From a virus: a DNA stretch of 64,000 bases. Of the stretch, positions 51,915-60,714 are shown in pieces. Numbering within the stretch: position 1 is the first letter of the stretch; the number at the start of each line of letters is the position of its first letter. The notes below the pieces were generated by a model that was not told where the DNA came from, searched no databases, and saw only the letters and a program-made list of their open reading frames with translations. The stretch lies in the IMG/VR virus record IMGVR_UViG_3300021168_000001, positions 1 to 64,000 of that record; one strand, written 5' to 3'. A program made the translations under genes and the position numbers.

Positions 51915-52528
51915 GGCAAGCTCTTGTAGCCGATCCCGCTGAACTCCACACTATAGGCGCCGGCAACCGATGCAATGCACAGCTGCAGCTGCGTCACAAT
52001 TGTGTTCGGAGCCCATCCGTGATTCTGTGCCGGGATCGCCGGCATCGCGATAGGCTTGCCATTCGCGCTGGCGAACCTGATGTTTTTGTTCACATAATCG
52101 AATCCATACCGAATTGCTACACCGTTCTCGATGTCAATCTCCAGCGGAATCGGTACGCCTGTGTTGACCCAAGGATTGTTGATCTGCGTCATCCACCCGT
52201 TGGCAACATTGAACTGAAAACTTCCATCGTAGGTGAATCCAGATGCGTCGGTGAACTTGCTGTCCATCTCGATGACCTGCGCATACTGGATGTCGTCGCC
52301 GAACTTTACCGTACAGCCGAACTCGACACTCGCCGAAGGGTTGAGCCACTGGCTCGTGCATTTCCCCAATGCGCCTGAATCGGGCTGACCATCGCAAACG
52401 ATCACCAGGCCGCTTGCAGTTTTCTCTACCGCAAAGCCGGTCGGCTGCTTCGGGTTGATTGTCGGGTCCCACTCTGGCGTCCACAGTCCATCACGTTCCA
52501 GATTAGTAATCTGCCAGGAATAACTCAC
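51911..52528 (-). CDS. Hypothetical beta-sandwich protein
   Basis: 205 residues. Strand-rich throughout (GLVIVCDGQPDSGALGKCTS, YAQVIEMDSKFTDASGFTYD), consistent with a jelly-roll or lectin-like domain. No family recognised. Could be a virion-associated carbohydrate-binding protein. Coupled to the upstream HNH gene by ATGA. Confidence 0.6.
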   Translation of the reverse strand: MSYSWQITNLERDGLWTPEWDPTINPKQPTGFAVEKTASGLVIVCDGQPDSGALGKCTSQWLNPSASVEFGCTVKFGDDIQYAQVIEMDSKFTDASGFTYDGSFQFNVANGWMTQINNPWVNTGVPIPLEIDIENGVAIRYGFDYVNKNIRFASANGKPIAMPAIPAQNHGWAPNTIVTQLQLCIASVAGAYSVEFSGIGYKSLP

Positions 52529-53199
52529 TCCATCCTCCGATAAAGAACGCCTCGTTCAATCTCCCAATACCGGTTTCCCTTGCGAGAATTGCACGGTTTA
52601 CACGCGCCGACGACGTTCGCCCTTGTATGCTGTCCTTCCTTGGAAAGAGGCACAACATGGTCCATGGTCAATTCACACTCAATTCCGCACCACCAACAGC
52701 AACTACGCTGTTCAGCGATAATCGCAATCCACTGGCAGGGAGTTAAATCCCCTCTCCGTGAAGCAGCCCTCCTTTTGTGTCCACGGCTTCTGTTGATTGC
52801 CTTGTAAAGATCAGGCTTTTTCGCCATCGATCGCCTGACATAAACCTTGCATTTTTCCTTATTGTCCCTCGCCCACCTTACGGCGCGGGCGATTGCGATA
52901 GCGGCCTCTTTACGATAGCTCAATTTTTTGCTGCATCTTGTCGAGCAAGTCCGAGCTTCAGGATGGAAAGTGGAAGGTACGAATACATTGCCGCAAATCT
53001 CGCAATTCTTGGCAGAATGCTCTTGGTAGCCTATTTTCTTTCGATTCCATGATCTTTTCAGGCAATTTTTGCTGCAATATGTTTTTCTTGGACATTTCTG
53101 CGGTACCTCGAAATTGACATCGCAGGCCGCGCATTTACGCGTTCTGGATTTGGTCCCAGATCTTTTCAATTCCTCCGCTTGCAAGCTGCCGGACTTCAT
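52525..53199 (-). CDS. HNH homing-type endonuclease
   Basis: 224 residues from ATG 53199, with GGAG seven bases upstream. The N-terminal half has zinc knuckles (CAACDVNF, CSKNC, CEICG, CSTRCS). The C-terminal HNH core is CCWWCGIECELTMDHVVPLS, then RANVVGACKPCNSRKGNR. It begins inside the 3' end of the endolysin gene (65-base overlap), as if inserted at or fused onto the end of that gene. Confidence 0.83.
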   Translation of the reverse strand: MKSGSLQAEELKRSGTKSRTRKCAACDVNFEVPQKCPRKTYCSKNCLKRSWNRKKIGYQEHSAKNCEICGNVFVPSTFHPEARTCSTRCSKKLSYRKEAAIAIARAVRWARDNKEKCKVYVRRSMAKKPDLYKAINRSRGHKRRAASRRGDLTPCQWIAIIAEQRSCCWWCGIECELTMDHVVPLSKEGQHTRANVVGACKPCNSRKGNRYWEIERGVLYRRME

Positions 53200-53641
53200 C
53201 GTTAGGCTCCGCCACCGGGAACTGACCATTCATCTGAAAATGATCATAATCCTTGAAGTGTTCCCATAGGGCACCGCATTGCAATCCAAGCGAAGAAGCT
53301 ACAGTAACCATCCGAATGTAGGAACTGGTTAGACTCTTTCCACCGTTACTTTCTACTGCTTTCCAGTCTGGCTGCCATGGATCTAATCCGATCACACCTG
53401 GTACTAAATCCACGGCGAGGCCGAAATTGTGCCAAGAAAATCCGCCACGTACATTTGTGACGATGGACCCTGGTGCGGTCCGGCCCTTCGCGTAGAGCTC
53501 ATCCTGTTCGGCCACCGTGCGAAGGCCAGCAGTCACACGAATGTAGATGTCCTCGGCAGCAAGCATCGAGGCCATCTGACGAACCTTGTCCGCGAGGCCC
53601 GGGTAGAGATCCGCGAGCCTCGCTTCGGAAACTTCATCCAT
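53135..53641 (-). CDS. M15-family endolysin (L-Ala-D-Glu peptidase type)
   Basis: 168 residues. The zinc site is clear: SWHNFGLAVD (His71, Asp78) and HFKDYDHFQM (His134). VTAGLRTVAEQDELYAKGR is also typical. It cuts peptidoglycan stem peptides at lysis. No signal peptide, so it needs a holin. The start shares one base with the stop of the upstream gene. Confidence 0.88.
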   Translation of the reverse strand: MDEVSEARLADLYPGLADKVRQMASMLAAEDIYIRVTAGLRTVAEQDELYAKGRTAPGSIVTNVRGGFSWHNFGLAVDLVPGVIGLDPWQPDWKAVESNGGKSLTSSYIRMVTVASSLGLQCGALWEHFKDYDHFQMNGQFPVAEPNDEVRQLASGGIEKIWDQIQNA

Positions 53642-53988
53642 TACCGCCTCTTCCCTGGAATTCTTCCCACCGGCGATTCGTGAATCAGGCGCTTGCCTTG
53701 CGGCGGTGAGACGTTTCCTTCTATGCCCATGAAGTTCGGCAGCTTCCTTGCTGGACTATCAGGAGCCTTGTCGCCAATTGACGACTTAAATTCCGAATGC
53801 CGCTCCACGAGTTCTGGATCACAAACGTGCGGATGCCATTCGGTATTTGGATAAATGGGCCCCTCGGGATAGCTGAATGCTGTGCCTCCCCATTCGTTCC
53901 CCATTTTGCAGATGGTTGCGCCGCAATTCTCGCAGCTATGCGGACCATAGTAGACGATTCGCGAACTTCTGAATGTGATTGGTGACAT
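53641..53988 (-). CDS. Small zinc-ribbon-type protein
   Basis: 115 residues. CENCGATICKMG followed by HPHVCDPE suggests a zinc ribbon in the first 60 residues. The rest is Pro/Lys-rich. No family recognised. Directly upstream of the endolysin and overlapping it by one base. Confidence 0.6.
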   Translation of the reverse strand: MSPITFRSSRIVYYGPHSCENCGATICKMGNEWGGTAFSYPEGPIYPNTEWHPHVCDPELVERHSEFKSSIGDKAPDSPARKLPNFMGIEGNVSPPQGKRLIHESPVGRIPGKRR

Positions 53989-54017
53989 TTTGTTTTCTCC
54001 TTACGTAAGTAGGTATT

Positions 54018-54326
54018 TCATTGTCCGCTTCGCTTTCGATAGTTTTCGATCTCGGCGAGGCAGATCTTCATTCCCACCTCATCCTCGAGGCAGGAGTGGA
54101 TCCGGATATTCGGCGTCGGCCGCCCATCGAGAGACTGCTTCCATCGCAGCCATTGCTCAGCGTCCATATGCGTCTCGACGATCTCGATATCGTAAAAGTT
54201 GTTTTGGAATTTAGCCTGTTGGTGACGAATGTCTATCACTCCAACGTGGCTCAAATCCATTATGCGAATGATCGATCTTGCCGGGCACTCGCATGTCACC
54301 AGGAGCACGCGCGGCTTGGCGCTCAC
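54018..54326 (-). CDS. Hypothetical protein
   Basis: 102 residues from GTG 54326, overlapping the 27-residue gene's stop as GTGA. Alpha/beta (PRVLLVTCECPARSIIRI, then VGVIDIRHQQAKF). No family recognised. Confidence 0.6.
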   Translation of the reverse strand: MSAKPRVLLVTCECPARSIIRIMDLSHVGVIDIRHQQAKFQNNFYDIEIVETHMDAEQWLRWKQSLDGRPTPNIRIHSCLEDEVGMKICLAEIENYRKRSGQ

Positions 54327-54406
54327 AGTTGCCGCGCTCTCCTTCGCCGGATCCAGTTCTGGCCGCAGAACGGTGGATACCAGATGGTCACCATTTTCTT
54401 AATCAT
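54323..54406 (-). CDS. Possible 27-residue basic peptide
   Basis: Begins MIKKMVTIWYPPFCGQNWIR and ends with an Arg-rich tail, with GAGGGGAG upstream. Coupled by overlap to the next gene. Too short to classify. Confidence 0.4.
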   Translation of the reverse strand: MIKKMVTIWYPPFCGQNWIRRRRARQL

Positions 54407-54420
54407 CTTGCTCGCTCCCC

Positions 54421-57381
54421 TCAGTTCGGAATCCCGTAATTATAGGTGCTCGTGTCTCCCGTCGCGCATATCACAGAAAATCCCACGCCGGGATTAGGTG
54501 TGGTCTGCGCCAGCGCGCCAGGCGTTCCGCCGACCGTCTTTATGCCGAACCATACGGTAGACGTCGCTGAGAAGTTACCATTTGTAACTCCGATCGTTCC
54601 ACCGCTGGTGCAGGTAAATGTTCCCACACGAGACGATGAAAGCGGCACAGTTGTGAATGGCTGGCGCGGTGTTATCCCATTGCTAAGAATATCAAGGCAG
54701 TCGGATACCGAGCCGTTACCACACTGGATCTCTACCCCATTAGCTTGTGCATTAATGCGGCCATTTAGAAGCTGAGCTGATGTATGGTATAGGTCGATAT
54801 GCGGATCAGTACTAGAACCCGGTAGCGATAGCCCTTGCGGAAAGGGTATCTGCGCCGTAAAGGCTGGATTTTCCTGAGGCTGTGAATTTGAAGCGTTGTC
54901 CTGCAGGGCATCATGATATCGGGTGCATACAGGGTCGCCTTGATTAAAGATCGACCAAATTATTCTATTCACGGTCCCACCGCTCCAGCCGATGATATCC
55001 AGAGTGGGTACACGCGGACCACAAAATATATCGCTACTTTTCACAGCGCCTTCTAACTGCGTCGCATTTCTATAAGGATCGTTGGTCCCAGTAATCGGTG
55101 TCGCACCCTCCGCTGATAGCGTGTGCATTGTTAAAGATCCTGCAACACAGCAGAATATGTTTCTACTGATCCCTTTAGCTAGTATCGTATCTATGGTCCC
55201 GCCTCCGGTCTCGCCGGAATCACGAGCAAAGATTCCCAGACCCAAAGAGCTGACTCCGGGGTAAGTGTGAGTGTTGGCGCCCTGCGGGATATTCATGGGA
55301 TGCCCTGTTTGCCGCTGGCTTATAGTTGCAGGGAACTTAGCTATCTCAAGAAAATCTGGGCTATTCCCGGAGCAGCCGGAACACCAAAAATACTTGTCAA
55401 ACCAATCATCCAACTTCTGTGAACCGCTTCCGGGTCCTCCATACGCCGGTAAACGTGGAATGATGTTGCGAGCACTAGTCGCATCAAAGAATCCGCCGCA
55501 TCCCAGGGGTTGATCGATGCGATGGCACCACTGCCCGCCGTTGATCCAGCTACCAAGGCTATTGAATACAAGATCAGAAGCAGTAAATCCTATATCCGTA
55601 GACTGGGTCCACATCCCCAGTCCACCATTAAATGTAATGCCTCCGATGTGGGAATAATTCGCATTGTTGATTACTCCGATGTCAAGAATGGCGTTACTAG
55701 CCGTGAAATACTGAAGATCTAGACCCACCACATAGCCACCGTAAATCCACGGTTGCAAGTTATCAAAGGTCTGGCCATCCCAAGTGCCAATGTCGGAAGT
55801 GGCGTTTCCCAATGTAGAGGATTCACCAACAAAGCTAACTTCCGATCCAAGGTAAACATTGACGGGGAATTGAGTCGGTGCGAGCGGAGTCATGTTGCTG
55901 CACTGCACCCATACCGGACTACCGGCTGTGTTACTGTTGCAGGCTCCGTGGTCACCGAAGACAATGGTAGGTGCCGTTACTCCGCAACCCGTAGCGTTGG
56001 TGCCGATCGTCATCGATGTGATTTGCCCGGCAGCGTTCGATGCCGCTGTTCCTTTGGCGACGATCGGCACCCAGCCGGTGCCGATAAACCCGATGGTATT
56101 GCAAGTGCTGCTGCCTTTAACCGCATAAAAATTAATGGCTGACCCAGAGCTTGGCACGTATCCCGAGCCGCCAGCACCGACGCTTGGCGTTGTAATCGCC
56201 CCGCCTGATGTCGTCGTGGTAGCGGTCGCGCCGTCTCCTCCGACAGTTACTATGGTCGCAGTTGGCGGAGATGAGTAGTTGTATCCGCCAAAGACCACGG
56301 AGCACGACGCAATATGACCACCGCTGTCGCTCGTGGCTGTAATGTAAGCCTGATTTCCGCACTGAGCGCTGCCGTTGCATCCCCCGGTGACAATGGTGCG
56401 CATCGTTGAATTGATGGTGTAACCAGAGCCGGAAGATGTCACAGCGCAAGACGAAATTACGCCATTTGTACCTAGTGTAGTTGATAGTGTTCCTCCGGTC
56501 CCTCCTCCTGCCTGGCCATAGCCGCCATCATCAGAGGCACCAGTGAGAACGTAATAAGGAGCCGTCGCCATCAAATACTGCCCCGGTGGCTTTATGCATA
56601 TGCCACCGGTCGCCGGAGAAACAAACGTTGCCTGCGCACATGCAGCGAATGCTGGGGAGTTATCCGTGCCGTACCAGAGATTGCCAGTGAAAGAGTTGAG
56701 GGCGGTTTTGTTCAGGACGACGTGAGTAGCATCTGTGACCGACACTATTTGCGCCGTGTTGTTCGTGGTCCATCCTGAAAGCGGAGTAAATGCTATATTC
56801 GCGAATGGCTGCGCGGTTGGAGCACCGATTGTTGCGAATTTCCCGATGTCTGTTAAGCCGCTGAAGTTCGTGTTGGTGCATGTGAGCGTAGTTCCCCCCA
56901 CGGTCATAGAGCACGTGAAGTAACCCGACGCGCTCCGCTGAAGCGCGTCGCCAACCGCTCCATAGGCGGTGACCAGCTGGGTGGCCTTGCATGCGTTGGC
57001 ACTACAGGCTTGATGGACCGTAGGGAGGTCGCTCCCCAGGTTAAGTTGATGAGTCGATGGGTTGATCGTGATGCTGGGATCGCCCTGGAACGAAGTCACC
57101 GCATTGTTGGCGAAGTTCACGGCAAACGCTGGCCCGGCAGGATTAGATGCTGTACCTCCATTCGAAGTCCATCCAGAACTCGAACAGAAATAGCTCAGAT
57201 TGTTCGTAGTATCCGCATATGGCTCACCATAATTTACTGATGTGCAAGGTATCGTCGGCGCACCGCTACCACTCACCTTGACCCACTTTACCTGTGTGTG
57301 CGGATTGATGGCCTGCTGGCCTACGCCATCAATCCACGAATTCCAACACACCAACAGGATCAGTATTAACGCTCGACGCAT
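54421..57381 (-). CDS. Giant secreted beta-helix tail spike
   Basis: 986 residues. It begins with a Sec-type signal peptide (MRRALILILLVCWNSWIDGV). Residues 22-75 share the module of the 18440 protein (VNYGEPYADTTNNLSYFC). A pectate-lyase-type entry follows: TAYGAVGDALQ at about 138-148, then DNSPAFAACAQATF and GGICIKPPGQYLM. Gly/Tyr repeats (about 304-420) and a long Ser/Thr/Asn-rich right-handed beta-helix-like region come next. Such spikes usually bind and cut host polysaccharide. No catalytic site can be named. The signal peptide is unexpected for a virion protein. Confidence 0.75.
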   Translation of the reverse strand: MRRALILILLVCWNSWIDGVGQQAINPHTQVKWVKVSGSGAPTIPCTSVNYGEPYADTTNNLSYFCSSSGWTSNGGTASNPAGPAFAVNFANNAVTSFQGDPSITINPSTHQLNLGSDLPTVHQACSANACKATQLVTAYGAVGDALQRSASGYFTCSMTVGGTTLTCTNTNFSGLTDIGKFATIGAPTAQPFANIAFTPLSGWTTNNTAQIVSVTDATHVVLNKTALNSFTGNLWYGTDNSPAFAACAQATFVSPATGGICIKPPGQYLMATAPYYVLTGASDDGGYGQAGGGTGGTLSTTLGTNGVISSCAVTSSGSGYTINSTMRTIVTGGCNGSAQCGNQAYITATSDSGGHIASCSVVFGGYNYSSPPTATIVTVGGDGATATTTTSGGAITTPSVGAGGSGYVPSSGSAINFYAVKGSSTCNTIGFIGTGWVPIVAKGTAASNAAGQITSMTIGTNATGCGVTAPTIVFGDHGACNSNTAGSPVWVQCSNMTPLAPTQFPVNVYLGSEVSFVGESSTLGNATSDIGTWDGQTFDNLQPWIYGGYVVGLDLQYFTASNAILDIGVINNANYSHIGGITFNGGLGMWTQSTDIGFTASDLVFNSLGSWINGGQWCHRIDQPLGCGGFFDATSARNIIPRLPAYGGPGSGSQKLDDWFDKYFWCSGCSGNSPDFLEIAKFPATISQRQTGHPMNIPQGANTHTYPGVSSLGLGIFARDSGETGGGTIDTILAKGISRNIFCCVAGSLTMHTLSAEGATPITGTNDPYRNATQLEGAVKSSDIFCGPRVPTLDIIGWSGGTVNRIIWSIFNQGDPVCTRYHDALQDNASNSQPQENPAFTAQIPFPQGLSLPGSSTDPHIDLYHTSAQLLNGRINAQANGVEIQCGNGSVSDCLDILSNGITPRQPFTTVPLSSSRVGTFTCTSGGTIGVTNGNFSATSTVWFGIKTVGGTPGALAQTTPNPGVGFSVICATGDTSTYNYGIPN

Positions 57382-57399
57382 TCGATTCGATTCCTCGTT

Positions 57400-57945
57400 T
57401 TAGTTGTTGTATTTTATTGAGATCGTTCCGCCAGTGCAGATGAGGCGCCACCCGGCCGCTGCGCCGCCGCGGCCACCTCCGCCTGACGAATAGTAGTATG
57501 TGAAGTTCAGCGACATGGAGCCGGAATAGCTCCCGCCATCGCCATCGTTCGTGTCTCCGGAGAACGTCGTCACCACCGTCGCCGGCGCACTGATGCTTAC
57601 CGGTCGCCCATTATTGGTGCCTGTAAAAGTCGCATAGGTCTCGGAGTCTCCGGTTACATGCGCTTCGTCCAGGTCAGCGACATTGTTCCAGACGATGAAT
57701 CCGGTACCGGCGTTATAGCCAGTCAGGTATGTGTCGATCCAGAATGTTCCGCTGGGCTGCCCATTGATCGCGACCGGGATCCCATAGCAGTAGAGCGGGC
57801 TGCTGTCACGGCCGCAGTTGAAACCACCCTGTCCAACGTTGAGTGTGATTGGAAGTTGCTGCCCAGGAACCTCATCCTGCGCCAAAACTAAAGTTGGAAG
57901 CATACACAGAATTGAAGCGAGTGCTGCAAAGCGTAGCAGTTTCAT
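57400..57945 (-). CDS. Secreted protein, beta-rich
   Basis: 181 residues from ATG 57945 (GGGAGAAAG upstream). Signal peptide of the usual type ends around VLAQ (residue 23). The mature part is rich in Gly, Thr and Tyr (YYYSSGGGGRGGAAAG near the end), with two Cys pairs possible. No family recognised. Sits between the terminase and the spike. Confidence 0.65.
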   Translation of the reverse strand: MKLLRFAALASILCMLPTLVLAQDEVPGQQLPITLNVGQGGFNCGRDSSPLYCYGIPVAINGQPSGTFWIDTYLTGYNAGTGFIVWNNVADLDEAHVTGDSETYATFTGTNNGRPVSISAPATVVTTFSGDTNDGDGGSYSGSMSLNFTYYYSSGGGGRGGAAAGWRLICTGGTISIKYNN

Positions 57946-58031
57946 TTGGTTCTTTCTCCCGATTGAAATTTTGAATCCGGTTTGAATAAAGCATGCGCCA
58001 AATGCGCGATATCGCCACAAACTATGGTCAT
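57942..58031 (-). CDS. Possible 29-residue peptide
   Basis: Begins MTIVCGDIAHLAHALFKPDS. Its TGA overlaps the ATG of the secreted-protein gene. The ribosome-binding site is poor, so support is only the overlap. Confidence 0.3.
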   Translation of the reverse strand: MTIVCGDIAHLAHALFKPDSKFQSGERTK

Positions 58032-58056
58032 GATTCCAGTTAATCGATCATTCGTT

Positions 58057-59391
58057 TCACGCCGCCAAGAGTCGATAATCCGAAAACACTTCTTCAACCC
58101 CGTACCGCAGCGCATCGCACCCATGGTCGTTCGTTTTTATCGGTGCCTCTTCGCCGCGCTTAATCGCGTCCGGATCCCACATATACGACGGCAGTTCGCG
58201 AATCAGCTCTTCGCATTCGGCACTGATCCGAATCCGTCTTTGAGTAAGCACGCTCGAGGTCTTGCGGATCCCATCGAGCACATCGTTGTTGGCATCCACT
58301 ACCCAGAGATTTGCAGCTGACAACTCATTGCGAAAGCTGGCGGCCGAAGGATCGAGAACGATGCGCGGCTGGCTGCGCCGTTGCACGCGCGATACACTCA
58401 CAATGCCGGCTGTGTTCTTGTAGCCGTCTGGACTAAGCCAGCAAACGATGTCGTCTTTGTACTGCGAGTCTGTCTTTTGACGCATCTCCTTCGCGGAGTC
58501 CCACCAATACTGACGATCGATCCAAAGCGTCTTGCCGTCGTCAATTGCCTCGAGCGCCGTGCACGGGTTGGCCGTGCCATAGTCCATGAAGACGATGTGG
58601 TCGACATAACCGCCAAATCCATAGAGCCCTGGCCCGATCTCTTCAGGGTGGTAAATCAGATCGGATGACCAGGCACTGCCATAGATTGCGCCTTCGGCTG
58701 CGACCCATCGGCCGAGAATGTAACGCAGAAAGAAGACGCCGCTTTGCGAAGCTTTGATCGTTCGCTTTGAATTCGGGTCCAGGTTCGGATTGTCGTCCAG
58801 CGTGAACTCGATGTGCGTTAGGTCCGGCTTGAAGCTTTTGCCATCGATGACTTCGGTCTTCAGGTAGTGCGTCGGCGGGCCCGGGTTTGTGGTTCCGTAG
58901 AACCGCGATCCTTTTGGCGAAAGCCGCTGCATCAGAACAAAGAAGAAGGACCGCGGCCACTCGATCACCTCATCCCCGATCGCAACACCAATCGTCATTC
59001 CCAGAATGTTCGTGTATGACGCCTCATCGTTGGCGCCAATCACGAACCATTGAACTCCGGCGCCGTTCTCACCCAGAAACAGCCAGAGCTCACCGGTTGA
59101 CTGATTGTAGGAGTACTTGTCTTTACCGATGATTTCGAACAGGTCGATGAGAATGTTCTTGTGAACCTTGCCCTTCGACTTGCCGATAATGACGCGCCGG
59201 CCCTCCACCTTGTATCGGCAGAGGTGAAGAATCACCTTCGCTGTAACGGCCCAGGTCTTGGCGGACCGGACGGACCCGACAAGAATGTTGTACTTTCTGT
59301 CGAGCTCGGGCGGGTGCATGATGAACGCGTGCGCCTTGCGTCCGAACTGTTTAACTTTTTGTACAGGAGCAATCGACGTCCCGGTTGCCAA
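58057..59391 (-). CDS. terL: Terminase large subunit (PBSX-like)
   Basis: 444 residues from TTG 59391 (the first in-frame ATG would remove 24 residues before the ATPase core). ATPase: Walker A GSVRSAKT (39-46), Walker B IGVAIGDEVIEW (Asp140, Glu141), coupling motif FYGTTNPG. RNase H-like nuclease: Asp270 (DHIVFMDYGTA), VLDPSAASF and the late NDHGCDALRY. It packages DNA into the head by cutting concatemers and pumping DNA through the portal. Confidence 0.92.
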   Translation of the reverse strand: MATGTSIAPVQKVKQFGRKAHAFIMHPPELDRKYNILVGSVRSAKTWAVTAKVILHLCRYKVEGRRVIIGKSKGKVHKNILIDLFEIIGKDKYSYNQSTGELWLFLGENGAGVQWFVIGANDEASYTNILGMTIGVAIGDEVIEWPRSFFFVLMQRLSPKGSRFYGTTNPGPPTHYLKTEVIDGKSFKPDLTHIEFTLDDNPNLDPNSKRTIKASQSGVFFLRYILGRWVAAEGAIYGSAWSSDLIYHPEEIGPGLYGFGGYVDHIVFMDYGTANPCTALEAIDDGKTLWIDRQYWWDSAKEMRQKTDSQYKDDIVCWLSPDGYKNTAGIVSVSRVQRRSQPRIVLDPSAASFRNELSAANLWVVDANNDVLDGIRKTSSVLTQRRIRISAECEELIRELPSYMWDPDAIKRGEEAPIKTNDHGCDALRYGVEEVFSDYRLLAA

Positions 59392-59399
59392 CGGTCAGC

Positions 59400-59558
59400 C
59401 TACAATCCTTTGTGCCAGCGCATGCGCCGCTTGAATTCGCGATCCTCGCGAGCTTCTTTAATCCAGTTGGATATCCCTTTTGCGACTAGCCAGACAATGT
59501 ATCCAGCCGCGACCGAAGCGATCGCATAGCCAGCCAGCCGGATATCGCCGATCGACAT
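59400..59558 (-). CDS. Small membrane protein
   Basis: 52 residues (start MSIGDIRLAGYAIASVAAGY), one transmembrane helix (about 8-30) and a basic cytoplasmic tail (EFKRRMRWHKGL). Ends nine bases before the terminase start. Function unknown. Confidence 0.6.
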   Translation of the reverse strand: MSIGDIRLAGYAIASVAAGYIVWLVAKGISNWIKEAREDREFKRRMRWHKGL

Positions 59559-59576
59559 TCAGAAAATGTAAATGAT

Positions 59577-59996
59577 TTATCGTGGTTGCGTTAGTAGTTG
59601 TCCGAGCGAAGTACCTGAAGCCGGATTGATATACGGTATGCTACAGCCGAACATCGCAGGCTTTTGATTCGAGTCGACAACAGGAACGATGAAGCGGAAA
59701 TCCTCGGAGTATTGGAATCGGCCTCCATCCCATCCATCGATAAGTGGCATGAACTTTCCATTGATCATGATGGCTGAGGCTGAGCCTGTCGTTTCGGTAG
59801 CCGCAAGATGCCTCGTCCTGATGGTGTCGTTGAATTTCCTGATCTGCTCAGCTATCTCGATCTGCTGCTCATAGAGACGTTTGGCTTCGGCCGCCTCGGC
59901 TGGCGTCAATTGAATCACCTTCGCCGACTGCGCTATGACTGTGGCCACAAGCATGCACAGAAACATGAGTGCAACGATCCGACGTAGTTCTTTCAT
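59577..59996 (-). CDS. Secreted or periplasmic protein
   Basis: 139 residues. Signal peptide MKELRRIVALMFLCMLVATV, cleavage near VIAQ (residue 23). A helix follows (PAEAAEAKRLYEQQIEIAEQ), then a beta-rich end with a single Cys. No family recognised. Coupled by ATGA to the small gene upstream. Confidence 0.65.
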   Translation of the reverse strand: MKELRRIVALMFLCMLVATVIAQSAKVIQLTPAEAAEAKRLYEQQIEIAEQIRKFNDTIRTRHLAATETTGSASAIMINGKFMPLIDGWDGGRFQYSEDFRFIVPVVDSNQKPAMFGCSIPYINPASGTSLGQLLTQPR

Positions 59997-60133
59997 TGGA
60001 CAGTCCCACCTATCGCTTCAAGCGATGGCGCGCGCTCCACGTATGTTGATTGACGAGGATCGTAGCCATACGCGTTGTTGTAGGCGAGAACTTCGATGTC
60101 GCCTGAACCGTCTGAAGTTTCGCGCCACGCCAA
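59993..60133 (-). CDS. Possible 46-residue protein from TTG start
   Basis: Begins M-A-W-R-E-T-S-D after the upstream stop. Tyr-rich middle (YNNAYGYDPRQSTY). The ATGA overlap with the downstream gene supports translation, but the start is non-ATG and the ribosome-binding site weak. Confidence 0.4.
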   Translation of the reverse strand: MAWRETSDGSGDIEVLAYNNAYGYDPRQSTYVERAPSLEAIGGTVQ

Positions 60134-60136
60134 GAA

Positions 60137-60328
60137 CTATTGCCTACCGCAATTCCAAGTGATCCTGTGCCATGCATGCATTTCCTCGGCGGCCTTGGGG
60201 AACACTGGCTTAGGCAAGGCCACCGGAGCGAGTGTTACATGGATGAGGTCCTGGCACTGGTCGCACTGGTAAGTGTTCGGGTCCTCATTGTTCACGACCT
60301 TCGTCAAATTAAGATGTTCGCATTCCAT
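60137..60328 (-). CDS. Small zinc-ribbon-like protein
   Basis: 63 residues. C3 and His5 with CDQCQ (22-26) form a likely zinc ribbon. The C-terminal part is Trp/His-rich. Common small-protein type in phage genomes. Role unknown. Confidence 0.6.
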   Translation of the reverse strand: MECEHLNLTKVVNNEDPNTYQCDQCQDLIHVTLAPVALPKPVFPKAAEEMHAWHRITWNCGRQ

Positions 60329-60343
60329 CCCGGCGCGCTCCGA

Positions 60344-60550
60344 TCAGAGTCCCAATGTTTTGCCGGCGCTGTCGGCCATTGGCTTTTCATCTTCATTGTC
60401 GCTTTCGGGCCAAAAGTTCCCGAGGCAAGCGCGAGCAAGTTTAACCACCAGCGCCATGAATGCAACGAAGCCTACGATACAGCAGAGAGTAACTGGAACC
60501 ACGAAGTTGATCTCCAGGTACTCCTCCCACGTCATCGGGTGGCCGGTCAT
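60344..60550 (-). CDS. Small membrane protein
   Basis: 68 residues. One strong transmembrane helix (about 17-42, PVTLCCIVGFVAFMALVV), an acidic C-terminal tail (SDNEDEKP). Coupled to the upstream gene by ATGA. Confidence 0.6.
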   Translation of the reverse strand: MTGHPMTWEEYLEINFVVPVTLCCIVGFVAFMALVVKLARACLGNFWPESDNEDEKPMADSAGKTLGL

Positions 60551-60714
60551 TTGCGATCCAGAGCTAAAAGCTCTTTGTCAGATCCACGAAATTCGACCAG
60601 TTCACCAAGTGCAACGACCGTATCGTTGAATGCTTTGGCCGCTTCCTCACTCACGCCTATCATGAGTTTGGTATTTTCTCCATGGAGACAAATCAGTTCG
60701 CGTACCCTTTTCAT
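60547..60714 (-). CDS. Small helical protein
   Basis: 55 residues beginning MKRVRELICLHGENTKLMIG. Amphipathic helix pair. Its TGA overlaps the next ATG. Function unknown. Confidence 0.6.
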   Translation of the reverse strand: MKRVRELICLHGENTKLMIGVSEEAAKAFNDTVVALGELVEFRGSDKELLALDRK

